A stretch of DNA of 64,000 bases from Actinomycetota bacterium (GTDB lineage Bacteria > Actinomycetota > Thermoleophilia > Solirubrobacterales > 70-9). The number at the start of each line of letters is the position of its first letter. Within the stretch, counting starts at the first letter, position 1. This document shows, piece by piece, positions 8,421 to 16,868 of this stretch. The position numbers were made by a program, and so were the translations under genes. The stretch lies in assembly GCA_018268695.1 (NCBI GenBank), contig JAFDWD010001121.1:1-64000 (forward strand). Reading direction: 5' to 3'. The notes under the pieces were generated by a model, which worked only from the letters and a program-made list of their open reading frames with translations, made no database searches and was not told where the DNA came from.

Positions 8421-9362
8421 TCAGCCGCGCAGCGCGCGGCGCAGGACCGTCTCCTCCTCCTTCGCCTCACGCTGGGAGACGGCGGCGGCGCCGATCAGCG
8501 CCGAACCGTGGAAGGTGCCGGGGAAGAGGTGCAGCTCGACCGGCACCCCGGCCTCGAGCAGCTTGCGCGCGTAGGCGATCCCCTCGTCGCGGAGCGGGTC
8601 GAACTGCATCACGCAGATGTATGCCGGCGCCACACCCTCGAGGCTCTCGGCGCGGGCCGGAGCCGCGTAGGGCGACACCTGGTTGCTGCCGGGGACGCCC
8701 TCGCCGAGGTAATGGCGCCAGCTCAGCTCACCCATCCTGCGGTCGACGAAGGGGGTGTCGACGAACATGCGCGCGCTGTCGGTCGTCAGCCGGTCGTCGA
8801 CGCAGGGAACACCCAGGTACTGGAAACACGGGCGCACCTCGCCGCGGTCGCGTGCCATCAGCGCCACCGCGGCGGCCAGTCCACCTCCGGCAGACTGGCC
8901 GTGCAGGGCGATCCGCTCCTGCTCCACACCCAGGTCCTCGGCGTTCTCGGCGATCCAGCGCAAGCCGTCATAGCAGTCATCCACCGCCGCCGGGAAGGGG
9001 TGCTCGGGGGCGAGGCGGTAGTCGACCGACGCGACCATGACCCCGAGCTCGCGGGCGAGGTGGACGTTGCGCGCTTCGCCCAGATCCAAGGAGCCGACCA
9101 CGAAGGCGCCGCCGTGGATGTCGTAGATGACGGGCAGCGGCCGCTCGCCCGCCACCGGGGTGTAGGTGCGCAGAGGAATCGGCGGACCACCGGCGGCGCT
9201 GGGAACCTCGACCTTCCGAATCTCGACGCCGGTGTCATCGACCGGCGGCAACAGCCCGGCGAGCGCCTCGGTGGCAGCCCGCGAGGCCGCGACGTCGGCG
9301 AGGTCGAGGCTGGGGATCATCTCCAGATGAGCGGCGAGCTCGGGGTCGTACGCGTAGGTCAT
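8421..9362 (-). CDS. Alpha/beta hydrolase, hormone-sensitive-lipase family esterase
   Basis: A 313-residue esterase/lipase of the HSL (family IV) type, hydrolysing short-chain or aryl esters in the cytoplasm. Seen: oxyanion-hole motif H83-G-G-A, nucleophile elbow GQS157AGG, and a probable triad with D255 (FDPLRDE) and H285 (GTFHGS). It is the third gene of the operon GST - GHR-like - esterase. Its ATG overlaps the stop of the preceding gene (ATGA, 9359-9362). Coupling to a hydroquinone reductase suggests release of a phenol from an aryl ester; this is inference. Confidence 0.88.
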   Translation of the reverse strand: MTYAYDPELAAHLEMIPSLDLADVAASRAATEALAGLLPPVDDTGVEIRKVEVPSAAGGPPIPLRTYTPVAGERPLPVIYDIHGGAFVVGSLDLGEARNVHLARELGVMVASVDYRLAPEHPFPAAVDDCYDGLRWIAENAEDLGVEQERIALHGQSAGGGLAAAVALMARDRGEVRPCFQYLGVPCVDDRLTTDSARMFVDTPFVDRRMGELSWRHYLGEGVPGSNQVSPYAAPARAESLEGVAPAYICVMQFDPLRDEGIAYARKLLEAGVPVELHLFPGTFHGSALIGAAAVSQREAKEEETVLRRALRG

Positions 9363-10270
9363 CGACGTTCCTTTTCGTTTGGTTCTGAGGCGAGATCGCC
9401 GCGCCGGTGAGGCTCGCCCCAGTCGACGCCGAGCGGCCCCGAGGGGACGATCTGCAGCGGGTTCAGTTGCGACTCGGCGCGGTAGTAGTGGCGCTTGATC
9501 TCGTCCATCCGAACCGTGGCGGCCACACCCGGGACCTGGTAGAGATCGCGCGCATAAGGCCAGAGGTTTCGATAGTCGACCAACCGGCGACCGTTGCAGC
9601 GGAAAAGCGTGTAGTAGACGGCGTCGAAACGAACCAAGGTGGAGAACAGGCGCCAGTCGGCCTCGGTCGGCGAGTTGCCGACCAGGTAGCGGCGGTGGCC
9701 GAGCCGTTGGTCGAGCTCGGCGAGCGTCTCGAACAAGGCCGTGAACTCCTCCTCGTACTCGACCTGGTCGGCGGCATGCCCGACGCGATAGACAGCCTTG
9801 GTCACCCCCTCCTCGACGGTCAGACCGACCGCGTCGATCTCCTCCCGAAGCGGGGCCGGGTAGAGATCGGGGCCACTTTTCCCCCAGGCGTTCAGCATCC
9901 GCACGAGGTCGGCCGACTCGGTGTTGACGATCGTCCCCTCCAGGCGGTCCCAGAGGACGGGGACGGTCACGTCGCCGCGGAAGCCGGGGTCGGCGGTCGA
10001 GTAGGCCTGGTCAAGCCGGCGCCAGCCGTGGAGCTCGTCGACGCGTTCTCCGCCGGTGAACGCCCATCCCTGCTCATCCTCGGAGAGGCGGACGAACGAG
10101 GTCCCGACGGTGCCCTCCAGACCCTTCAGCCGACGGGCGATCAGGACCCGCTGCGACCACGGGCACGCATGGGCGAGGAAGAGATGGTGGCGGCCGGCCA
10201 GGGTGTGACCATGCCAACCGCGAAAGGCGCCCTCCTTCGGACGCCACTCACAGGAGACGCCGCCAGCCAT
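9359..10270 (-). CDS. Glutathionyl-hydroquinone reductase-like GST (ECM4/PcpF family)
   Basis: A 303-residue xi-class glutathione transferase. The family reduces glutathionyl-hydroquinones using an active-site cysteine. Seen: HAC36PWS (usually CPWA), and the length and N-terminal WRPKEGAFRGWHGHTL segment typical of the family. Paired with a classical GST just upstream, it suggests quinone or epoxide detoxification during aromatic breakdown. Most actinobacteria use mycothiol rather than glutathione, so the thiol cofactor is an open question. Confidence 0.88.
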   Translation of the reverse strand: MAGGVSCEWRPKEGAFRGWHGHTLAGRHHLFLAHACPWSQRVLIARRLKGLEGTVGTSFVRLSEDEQGWAFTGGERVDELHGWRRLDQAYSTADPGFRGDVTVPVLWDRLEGTIVNTESADLVRMLNAWGKSGPDLYPAPLREEIDAVGLTVEEGVTKAVYRVGHAADQVEYEEEFTALFETLAELDQRLGHRRYLVGNSPTEADWRLFSTLVRFDAVYYTLFRCNGRRLVDYRNLWPYARDLYQVPGVAATVRMDEIKRHYYRAESQLNPLQIVPSGPLGVDWGEPHRRGDLASEPNEKERR

Positions 10271-10278
10271 CGGTCTAC

Positions 10279-10974
10279 CTAGACGGTGACGCCGGTGTGC
10301 TCGGCCAACCCCCGGGTCATCTTCATCAGCTCCTCGGGGTAATCGACCTCGGGGAAGCTCGGACGCGCCGAGAAGCGCTCATACCAGGCCGCCAGCTTCG
10401 GACAGCTAGACGGGATCGGCACCGCGTAGAACTCGTCGGTAAAGGCGAGCGTCCCACCGACCACGCAATCGGCCGTGGTGACCTTCTCGCCGGTCAGGAA
10501 GGGACCCTCGTCGCTGATCATCTTCTCCAAGATCGCGAGCTTCTTCAGGTATCCCTCTGCGCCGAGCTGGGCTGCGGTCTCAGACGGAGTGAGCCCGATC
10601 GCCTCGCCGATCGGGCTGCCACGCAGGGCCCACTGCCCGAACCAGGTGAGACCCTCGTCGATGACCTGGTTGATTTCCCGGACCCGAGCCCGCTCCAGCG
10701 GGGCGCTGCCGAGCATCGACGGCTCGGGGTATGTCTCCTCGAGGAACTCGATCACAGCCAGGGACTGGCCGACTCCGGTCTCCTCGTCCAGCTGCACGAC
10801 GGGCAGCGAGCCGGCGGGGTTGAGCTTGTGGATGTAGTCCGGCCACGAAACCTGCTTCATCCCCTCGAGGTAGTGCTCGACGATCTCGAACTCGTCGGCG
10901 ATCCCCTTCTCGTTGACATAGATCAGCACCCGCCGTGGGTACGGGCCAAGCGCGAAGTAGTGCAGCTTCTTCAT
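10279..10974 (-). CDS. Glutathione S-transferase family protein
   Basis: A 231-residue two-domain GST. The N-terminal thioredoxin-like domain (MKKLHYFALGPYPRRVLIYVNEKG, with NPAGSLPVVQLDEETGVGQSLAVIEFLEE) binds the thiol, and the C-terminal domain is helical. The start at 10974 is chosen because a further in-frame start at 11061 would place the promoter (TTGACA 11061-11056, CATAGT 11038-11033) inside the gene. First gene of an operon with the hydroquinone-reductase-like and esterase genes. The substrate is unknown; maleylacetoacetate/maleylpyruvate isomerase activity is a possible alternative. Confidence 0.85.
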   Translation of the reverse strand: MKKLHYFALGPYPRRVLIYVNEKGIADEFEIVEHYLEGMKQVSWPDYIHKLNPAGSLPVVQLDEETGVGQSLAVIEFLEETYPEPSMLGSAPLERARVREINQVIDEGLTWFGQWALRGSPIGEAIGLTPSETAAQLGAEGYLKKLAILEKMISDEGPFLTGEKVTTADCVVGGTLAFTDEFYAVPIPSSCPKLAAWYERFSARPSFPEVDYPEELMKMTRGLAEHTGVTV

Positions 10975-11025
10975 CGGGTCGTGCCTCTCGGTCTGGCGCC
11001 GAATCGCGCCGAGTTGCAGGTCATG

Positions 11026-11061
11026 TGTCACAACTATGTCAGGCTGACGCAAACTTGTCAA
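11026..11061 (-). promoter_or_regulatory. Promoter of the GST-GHR-esterase operon with overlapping operator
   Basis: Minus-strand -35 TTGACA (11061-11056), 17-nt spacer, -10 CATAGT (11038-11033). The -10 lies within TGTCACAACTATGTCAG (11026-11042), which resembles the element upstream of tetR at 2794-2810 (16 of 17 bases shared, with two compensating one-base gaps). Confidence 0.55.
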
Positions 11062-11119
11062 TACGTCTGGAAAACAACATCACGCATAGGATTTGCAACG
11101 AAAACGGGGCTCAGCTCCC

Positions 11120-12754
11120 TCAGGACCGGCCGAGGGCACGGCCGATGCCACGCAGCCGAGTCCCGGCCCCCTTGCCGAGCTCCTGAGCGAGCAGGAAGCC
11201 GGATGCCCCCGCGAGGCTCGGTCCCGGGTGGGTGCTGGCGCCGATCTGATAGAGCGCCTTGATCGGGGTCCGGGGAGCCGGCGAGGACGGCAGCGGCGAG
11301 CCGGGGAGCATCTGGTCGATCTCGCCGGTGCCCGAGGAGGCGCTACCGCCGACCAGGTTGATGTTGACCGCCTCGAGATCGGCGGGCGACAGGGAGATCC
11401 GCTCGACCACGGCGTCGTCGAGGCCGCGCAGGTGCACGGCGAGCAGGCGCTGGACGCGGTCGGCGAAGGCCTCCCGCACCGCCTTGGTCCAGCCGTCGGC
11501 GCACTCGATCTCGCCCGCGGCATCCCCCCGCAGTCGCGAGGGCATCTCACCGATCTGGACGTAGATCAACCACCCTCCCTCAGGCCCGCGGCTGGGGTCG
11601 ACCAGCATCGGCTGGGCGACGCAGAGGTTCGGCTCCTCCGGCAGCAGGCCCCGCAACGCCTCGTTGGCAGCCTTGGATACCGAGTCGAGGCCGTTGTTGA
11701 TGTTGATGACCGAGACCGTGGCGAGGTCGTCCTCGGCGATCCACTCGGGCTTGCCGGAGAGCAGGAAGTGCGCCTGGAAGAGCGGCGCCCCCGGCCGCCA
11801 CCGGGCGGCCTCGGCCTGCACCTTGGCCGGGACGTCGACTCCGTCGAGCAGGCGACCGTACAGCTGCCGCGGCGTCGCGCAGCAGGCGACGGCGCGATCC
11901 GCGGCGTACTCCACATCGCCGGCGATGACACCGACCGCCCTGCCGTTGCTGACGAGCACCCGTTCGACGTCGACGCCCTTCAGGCACCGGCCGCCGTTCT
12001 CCTCGATGATCGCGATCAACCCGTCGATCACGCGCCCGCCGCCGCCGACCGGCATCGGCGTGCCGCCGGCCTCGGCGAACGCGGCGCTGGCGCGGGCGAT
12101 GATCGCGGTGCCCGGTTCGTCGGGGCTGCTGTTTCCGTGCAGGACCCAGGGGGCGAGCATGCCCTGGATCAGCGGGTCCCGGAAGCTGACTTCGAGCCAG
12201 GCCCGGGCCGAGATCAGAAGGTCGGCGAAGAGGGCGCGCGTGCCGGCCATGCCCCGGCGCCGCGAGAGGCCGGCCGCCCACCGCAGCCCGGAGGCCGACC
12301 AAGGGTAGATGCCGGTGATCCCGAAGAGATCCTCGGCGTCGGCGAATACTCCTCCGATCGCGGCATCCCAAGCGGCACCCTCGCCCTCCAGCAGGTCATC
12401 CATGCGCGCCGCGTTCGCGGCGTGGTCGGTCGTCATCACCAGTGAGCGGCCGCCGTCGGCAAGGACCCCCCAGGGCCGGTCGGTGTTGGCGAACTCCAGC
12501 CCGTGGCGCTGCAGGTCGCCACCGAGCTCCGCAAACGCCGGCGAGGTGACGAACGGCAGCCAGACCAGGGACAGCAGGTCGACGGTGAAACCTGAATCGG
12601 TCTCGCTGGTCCAGACCGCGCCACCAAAGCGATCCTCGCGCTCGAGGACGCACACCCGCGAACCGCGCTTGGCGAGCAACGCCGCCCCGACCAGGCTGTT
12701 GATCCCGCTACCGACGAAGACGACGTCGTACCGCTGACCTCCGGCTGAACCCAT
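11120..12754 (-). CDS. Phytoene-desaturase-like NAD(P)/FAD-dependent oxidoreductase (copy 1)
   Basis: A 544-residue flavoprotein of the phytoene desaturase / carotenoid isomerase / amine-oxidase superfamily. N-terminal FAD-binding segment VVFVGSGINSLVGAALLAKRG, where the usual third glycine of GxGxxG is serine, followed by the ER-E-DRFGGAVWT segment. The C-terminal FAD contact is IKALYQIGASTHPGPSLAGASG. The ATG at 12754 is chosen because the long upstream extension is the shadow of the Dabb gene. A paralogue sits at 19125-20801. The family desaturates or isomerises polyene or lipid substrates; here the substrate is unknown. Confidence 0.85.
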   Translation of the reverse strand: MGSAGGQRYDVVFVGSGINSLVGAALLAKRGSRVCVLEREDRFGGAVWTSETDSGFTVDLLSLVWLPFVTSPAFAELGGDLQRHGLEFANTDRPWGVLADGGRSLVMTTDHAANAARMDDLLEGEGAAWDAAIGGVFADAEDLFGITGIYPWSASGLRWAAGLSRRRGMAGTRALFADLLISARAWLEVSFRDPLIQGMLAPWVLHGNSSPDEPGTAIIARASAAFAEAGGTPMPVGGGGRVIDGLIAIIEENGGRCLKGVDVERVLVSNGRAVGVIAGDVEYAADRAVACCATPRQLYGRLLDGVDVPAKVQAEAARWRPGAPLFQAHFLLSGKPEWIAEDDLATVSVININNGLDSVSKAANEALRGLLPEEPNLCVAQPMLVDPSRGPEGGWLIYVQIGEMPSRLRGDAAGEIECADGWTKAVREAFADRVQRLLAVHLRGLDDAVVERISLSPADLEAVNINLVGGSASSGTGEIDQMLPGSPLPSSPAPRTPIKALYQIGASTHPGPSLAGASGFLLAQELGKGAGTRLRGIGRALGRS

Positions 12755-12814
12755 ATCCGCTCCCAGTCCTCGAATTTCGTGGCGTGCGCCGACCGACGGG
12801 GCGCAGGGGCCAAG

Positions 12815-12850
12815 TTGTGGCACGATTGTGTCAAATTGCCCCTTTTGTGC
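12815..12850. promoter_or_regulatory. TTGTG-repeat region upstream of flavoprotein copy 1
   Basis: Three near-direct repeats, TTGTGGCA, TTGTGTCA and TTGTGCCA, lie 60-95 nt upstream of the start at 12754 in an AT-richer stretch. Possible operator, weak evidence. Confidence 0.25.
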
Positions 12851-12869
12851 CAAGCCGCTTGGTTGAAAG

Positions 12870-12900
12870 CCGGGGGAAGCCGGAGCCCGGCTTCCCCCGG
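12870..12900 (-). terminator. 14-bp GC-rich hairpin after the Dabb gene
   Basis: Perfect inverted repeat 12870-12883 / 12887-12900 with a 3-nt loop, 6 nt downstream of the Dabb stop on the minus strand. No T tract follows, as is common for actinobacterial hairpins. Confidence 0.65.
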
Positions 12901-12905
12901 ACGGG

Positions 12906-13301
12906 CTACGGTTCGCGCTGGATCGAGCTGAACAGGTCGGCCAGCTCCGGATCGTTGGCCATGCGCTCCTGGTGCAGCTTGTGGATCCTGTCGCGCACCC
13001 CCTCCTCCCCGTCATCGGAGACATCGACAGCGGCGAGCCGTTGAAGGTGCGGGAGGATCGAGAGATCGGTCTCGCGGTGGATCGGCTGGTGGAGGATGTA
13101 GCTCTCGAGCACCGAGGTGTCCTCGAAGGCGACGCACGAGCTGCCCTCGAAGCCGTCGGCCGGATCTCCGAGATCGGGGCCGACGACCACGAATGCGACC
13201 TCCTCGGCCCGGGCAAGGCCCGACAGCCCCGCAACCACCATGGCTTTGTCTTCCTCGCTGGTCCCGGGCTTGTAACTGAAGCGAACAACGTGAAGGAACA
13301 T
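12906..13301 (-). CDS. Dabb (stress-responsive A/B barrel) domain protein
   Basis: A 131-residue ferredoxin-like-fold protein. The N-terminus (MFLHVVRFSYKPGTSEEDKAMVVAGL) and a central hydrophobic strand with the LESYILHQPIH segment fit the Dabb family, whose members include small dimeric enzymes acting on polyketide or aromatic intermediates. Start at 13301: AGGAG lies 6-7 nt upstream, inside an apparent extension that begins with TTG at 13319. It lies between the cupin-SnoaL fusion and flavoprotein copy 1. A second Dabb protein is at 45958-46254. Confidence 0.8.
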   Translation of the reverse strand: MFLHVVRFSYKPGTSEEDKAMVVAGLSGLARAEEVAFVVVGPDLGDPADGFEGSSCVAFEDTSVLESYILHQPIHRETDLSILPHLQRLAAVDVSDDGEEGVRDRIHKLHQERMANDPELADLFSSIQREP

Positions 13302-13353
13302 CGCTTTCTCCTTGGTCAATCGGTGTACAGGGCTCTTGACGCAGATCCGATCG

Positions 13354-14253
13354 TCATCGCGGGCCGGACCCAGGGGCCTCCAGCACGACTCCCAGCTGGC
13401 GCATCAAGGTGATGACGTCGAACACACCCCAGTGCTCGTGCACGAGGCCGTCGTCGCCGAAGCCGAGGATGTCGATGCCCCCCGTTTCCATCCTGGTGCC
13501 GGTGGCGGGAATTCCCATGAACTCCGCCTCGTGGGTCCCGCTGACGGAAGCACGGATCACCACCTTGTCGCCGCTGGGCAACATCTCGTGTAGCTCCATC
13601 CGCCAGTCGGGGAAGGCGGTGAAGTTCCGGCGGAAGGCCTCCAGCGTCGCCGCCTTGGTGTTGGCGCGGCCGGATGCCAGCTCGTGCTCGACGTAATCCT
13701 CGGCGATGAAGGCGCCCATCGCCTCGACGTCCCCGGCGTTGATCGCGTCGTAGAAGCGGCGGGCCGTTTCGGTGTGGGGTGTCGCCGGTTGCCGCTCTCC
13801 GGATCGCCGTCGCCCGCGGCCGGCGCGGGCGACGATCTTCTCCGTACGGCCATCGTCGAGCGCCGGCATCGGCACGACGTTCTCCTGCTCGCGGGGGTCG
13901 TTGCGCGCGGTGACCGAGAGCGCCGGATCCGTCTTGCTGAGGTTGAACGCCTTGTGCGGGACATCCGGTGGGATGAAGAGGAAGGCGCCCGGATCGAGGG
14001 TCACTTCGTGCTCGAGCTGGTCGCCGTAGAAGAACGCCAGGTGACCGGTCATCGCATAGATCGCCGTCTCGTAGCCGCGGTGGGCGTGAGCTTTCGACGA
14101 CTCGCCTGGAGGGAACGAGGTGAGGTTCATCGTGAGCGCGCGAGAACCCGCCGACTCACCGCTCACACCATGGAACTGAGGGACCCCCTGGACGCCACTG
14201 GCGGCATGCGGCGGCCGCAGCAAACGGACCTCCCGCCCACTGTCATTACCCAT
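13354..14253 (-). CDS. Cupin - SnoaL-like (ester cyclase) fusion protein
   Basis: A 299-residue two-domain protein. Residues about 35-115 form a cupin with metal-ligand pattern H56-x-H58-x3-E62 and H100 (FIPPDVPHKAF). An Arg-rich linker spans about 142-158. Residues about 160-290 are a SnoaL/ester-cyclase-like NTF2 fold (TARRFYDAINAGDVEAMGAFIAEDYVEH, and the closing VHEHWGVFDVITLMRQLG). The ATG start has an AAGGAG site 6 nt upstream. It is divergent from the persulfide-dioxygenase gene across a region holding a GTATACTAT element. The role is unknown, possibly an isomerase/cyclase of an oxygenated ring-cleavage or polyketide-like intermediate. Confidence 0.82.
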   Translation of the reverse strand: MGNDSGREVRLLRPPHAASGVQGVPQFHGVSGESAGSRALTMNLTSFPPGESSKAHAHRGYETAIYAMTGHLAFFYGDQLEHEVTLDPGAFLFIPPDVPHKAFNLSKTDPALSVTARNDPREQENVVPMPALDDGRTEKIVARAGRGRRRSGERQPATPHTETARRFYDAINAGDVEAMGAFIAEDYVEHELASGRANTKAATLEAFRRNFTAFPDWRMELHEMLPSGDKVVIRASVSGTHEAEFMGIPATGTRMETGGIDILGFGDDGLVHEHWGVFDVITLMRQLGVVLEAPGSGPR

Positions 14254-14360
14254 TGATTGCTCCTTTCGATGGCCCTGAAAGCCATATCGAGCACGTGCAC
14301 CGAGTGGACTGGCGACTCCGGATACCGGCGTTTACCATACCGTGATCGTGCACTGTTTAA

Positions 14361-14369
14361 GTATACTAT
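14361..14369. promoter_or_regulatory. GTATACTAT element (A-type site 3) in the 14.25-14.52 kb divergent region
   Basis: Palindromic GTATAC within an AT-rich stretch (14350-14372) of the 269-nt divergent intergenic region. Either strand could use TATACT as a -10 box, so it can serve the cupin-SnoaL gene (minus) or the persulfide-dioxygenase gene (plus). Nothing else recognisable is in this gap. Confidence 0.45.
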
Positions 14370-14522
14370 ATCCCCCAAGTGGCGCTTGGCCTAGCCCTGC
14401 GCCTTGCCCTATCAGCAAGAAGACTTGGCGAAAGCTGGGCACGCTGCCAGCGTTGGCTCGTCCCCGACGGCCTTTGCCGCGCTGCAACGGCGGATCCCCG
14501 CCATCCCCTGACTGGAGGCCAG

Positions 14523-15911
14523 ATGCTGTTCCGCCAGCTGATCCACGACGACCTTGGTTGCGCCTCCTATCTGATCGGAGACCGGGCCGCCGGGGTGGCC
14601 GCGGTGGTCGATCCGCGCTTCGAGGTCGACGAATATCTGGAGCTCGCCCGCTACTACTCGGTTTCGATCGAGCACATCCTCGAGACGCACAACCACGCCG
14701 ACCACGTCTCCGGCCACGGCCGCCTCGTCGCCGCCACCGGCGCGAGGATCCACATCCACCGCGACGCCGGAGTCGAATACGAGCACGAGCCGCTCGACGA
14801 CGGGCAGGAGATCCACCTCGGGACCCTCCTCATACGGGCGATCCACACGCCCGGCCATCGACCCGAGCACATGGCCTTCGCCCTCGTCGACACCTCCCGC
14901 GGCGGCGAGCCCTGGGCGCTGCTCACCGGCGACACGCTCTTCGTCAACGACATCGCTCGGCCCGACCTCGCGATCGAGAGGTCCGCCGGGGCGCGGGGAA
15001 TCTACCGCTCGCTGCAGGAGAGGCTGCTGGTGCTCCCTGCCACGGTCGAGATCTGGCCCGGCCACATCGGCGGATCGCTCTGCGGGGGCTCGGGGATGGA
15101 CATGAAGACGTCCTCGACGATCGGCTACGAGCGCGCCCATAACCCCCAACTCACGGTCGCCGACGAGGACCGGTTCGTCGAGGCCCTGCTGGCCACCCTC
15201 GGCCCCCAGCCGCCGAACCTCCGGCACATCGTCGAGCTCAACCGCGGCCCGCTCCGGGACGTGGCGCCAGAATCCTCCCTCCTCACCCCGGGCGAGGTCG
15301 AGGCCAGGCGGCTGCGTGGCGCGCTGATCGCCGACCTGCGAACCGAGCGCGAGTTCGCCGCCGCCCACCTGCCCGGCTCCCTCTGCACGCCACTGGCGCA
15401 GCCAGGGTTCGGCTCGCGGCTGGCCTGGCTTGCCGGCGCGGACCAGGAGATCGTCTTCATCGGTGACGAGGAGGATGCGTGCCGCGCGGCCGGTCTGGCC
15501 GGCGCGGTCGGCCTACACCGGGTCGGCGGCCACCTCGAAGGTGGCCTCGCCGCCTGGCAGGCCGAGGGTCGGCCTACCAGGAGCCTGCGCCGGATCGCCA
15601 TCGCGGAGCTGGCCGAGCTGAGCGGTGAGGACGCCGGCCTCCAGATCCTCGACGTCCGCGACGCCGTGGAGTTCCGGGCCGGACACATCCCCCGCTCGGT
15701 CCACCTGCCCTGGCGGGAGATCACCGAGGTCCCGGCCGGCCTCGACCCGCGCAGGTCGATCGCGGTCGTCTGCGGGTCGGGATCGCGGAGCGCCATCGGG
15801 GCGAGCCTGCTGCAGCACCACGGCGCCGCCGCGGTGCTGCAGGTCGTCGACGGCGGCGTTCGCGACTGGGGTCGACTCGGGCTCGAGCTGGCGACCGAGC
15901 CGCAGCCCTGA
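14523..15911 (+). CDS. Persulfide dioxygenase-rhodanese fusion (ETHE1-like MBL + rhodanese)
   Basis: A 462-residue protein. The N-terminal metallo-beta-lactamase domain (about 1-250) has H56-N-H58-A-D60-H61, TPGHRPEH, LLTGDTLFV and IWPGHIGGS, matching ETHE1-type persulfide dioxygenases. The C-terminus carries two rhodanese-like domains (about 265-355 and 365-458). Only the second has a catalytic-loop cysteine (VVCGSGSRS). The reaction is oxidation of glutathione (or other low-molecular-weight) persulfide to sulfite, with the rhodanese exchanging sulfane sulfur with thiosulfate. The next gene is a TauE-type exporter, consistent with sulfite disposal. The ATG at 14523 is taken from homology; the upstream extension has no family similarity. 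Confidence 0.88.
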   Translation: MLFRQLIHDDLGCASYLIGDRAAGVAAVVDPRFEVDEYLELARYYSVSIEHILETHNHADHVSGHGRLVAATGARIHIHRDAGVEYEHEPLDDGQEIHLGTLLIRAIHTPGHRPEHMAFALVDTSRGGEPWALLTGDTLFVNDIARPDLAIERSAGARGIYRSLQERLLVLPATVEIWPGHIGGSLCGGSGMDMKTSSTIGYERAHNPQLTVADEDRFVEALLATLGPQPPNLRHIVELNRGPLRDVAPESSLLTPGEVEARRLRGALIADLRTEREFAAAHLPGSLCTPLAQPGFGSRLAWLAGADQEIVFIGDEEDACRAAGLAGAVGLHRVGGHLEGGLAAWQAEGRPTRSLRRIAIAELAELSGEDAGLQILDVRDAVEFRAGHIPRSVHLPWREITEVPAGLDPRRSIAVVCGSGSRSAIGASLLQHHGAAAVLQVVDGGVRDWGRLGLELATEPQP

Positions 15912-15923
15912 GCGCACCACGAC

Positions 15924-16700
15924 GTGATCCTGCTGGCGATCCCCTTCGGCCTGCTGATCGGACTCGTCGTCGGCACCGTCGGCGGCGGAGGGGCGATCCT
16001 CGCCCTCCCGGTCCTCGTCTACGTGCTCGACGAGCCGACCGGCCCCGCCTCCACCGCCTCCCTGATCGTGATCGCGGTCGCCGCCGCCCTCGGCGCCGGC
16101 TCGCTCGCCCGCCATGGCCTGGTCTGCTGGCGGATCGCCCTCGCCTTCGCCCCTCCGGCCGCCGTCGGCGCACTGCTCGGAACTTTCGCCAACGGCGCCG
16201 TCAGCGGCCGCGCGTTGATACTCGCCTTCATCCCGGTGATGATCTGCGCCGCGGCAGCCACCTGGCGTCGCTCCACCACCACAGCCCATGAGGCCGAGCG
16301 GGAGTGTCCGCCGATCGCGACCCCGAAAGTGCTGATCGCGGGGCTGGCGGTGGGGACTCTGACCGGCTTCTTCGGGGTCGGCGGCGGCTTCGTGATCGTC
16401 CCCGCGCTGACCCTCTGGTTCGGGGTCAGCTTCCGGCGCGCGATCGCCACCTCGCTCGTCATCATCGCGATCACCGGGGTGGTCGCCCTGACGATCCACC
16501 TGCTCAACGGGGCCGCGCTCGACGTCCCGATGACCGCGGCGCTTGCCGTCGCCACCGCGCTCGGCGCGCTCGGCGGAACCGTGCTCGGCTCGCGCCTGCC
16601 CCACCACGCCCTCGGCCGCGCTTTCGCGATCGTGCTCTGCCTGGTCGCACTCTTCCTCCTCTGCGACGTTCTCCTCCTCGGCGGGCCGCCCGGGCACTAG
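15924..16700 (+). CDS. TauE/SafE-family sulfite/anion exporter
   Basis: A 258-residue membrane protein with about eight hydrophobic segments in two related halves (IGLVVGTVGGGGAILALPVL and the internal repeat GTLTGFFGVGGGFVIVPALTL), the TauE/SafE (DUF81) signature. Members export sulfite, sulfoacetate or similar anions. It has a GTG start 12 nt after the dioxygenase-rhodanese stop, so it is co-transcribed, and export of the sulfite made by that enzyme is the natural reading. Slight alternative: a general organic anion exporter. Confidence 0.88.
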   Translation: MILLAIPFGLLIGLVVGTVGGGGAILALPVLVYVLDEPTGPASTASLIVIAVAAALGAGSLARHGLVCWRIALAFAPPAAVGALLGTFANGAVSGRALILAFIPVMICAAAATWRRSTTTAHEAERECPPIATPKVLIAGLAVGTLTGFFGVGGGFVIVPALTLWFGVSFRRAIATSLVIIAITGVVALTIHLLNGAALDVPMTAALAVATALGALGGTVLGSRLPHHALGRAFAIVLCLVALFLLCDVLLLGGPPGH

Positions 16701-16801
16701 TTGTCGCTACTCACGAGGTTGTTCCAGCTCGGCGAGCCGAGCCGCGGGCGGCCCCATCCTCCGGCCCCGCCGGTGACCTTAGTTGGCGGAACACTACTTC
16801 T

Positions 16802-16810
16802 GTATACTGA
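16802..16810 (+). promoter_or_regulatory. GTATACTGA element (A-type site 4), promoter of the DUF1330 gene
   Basis: GTATACT with TATACT as a plausible -10 box, 59 nt before the DUF1330 start. TTAGTT 18 nt upstream is a possible -35. Confidence 0.45.
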
Positions 16811-16868
16811 CTTTGAACTGCATTTTCCCTTCCATCCTCAGCCCGCACCCAAGGAGGCATGAGCCGAG

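Noticed and set aside
10975..11061. N-terminal extension of the GST to 11061
   Set aside because: It would place the -35 and -10 boxes and the operator inside the coding sequence and adds no family similarity.
12815..12850. TTGTG repeats as a further member of the TetR-type operator set
   Set aside because: They do not align well with the 2794 and 11026 elements; kept only as a weak local feature.
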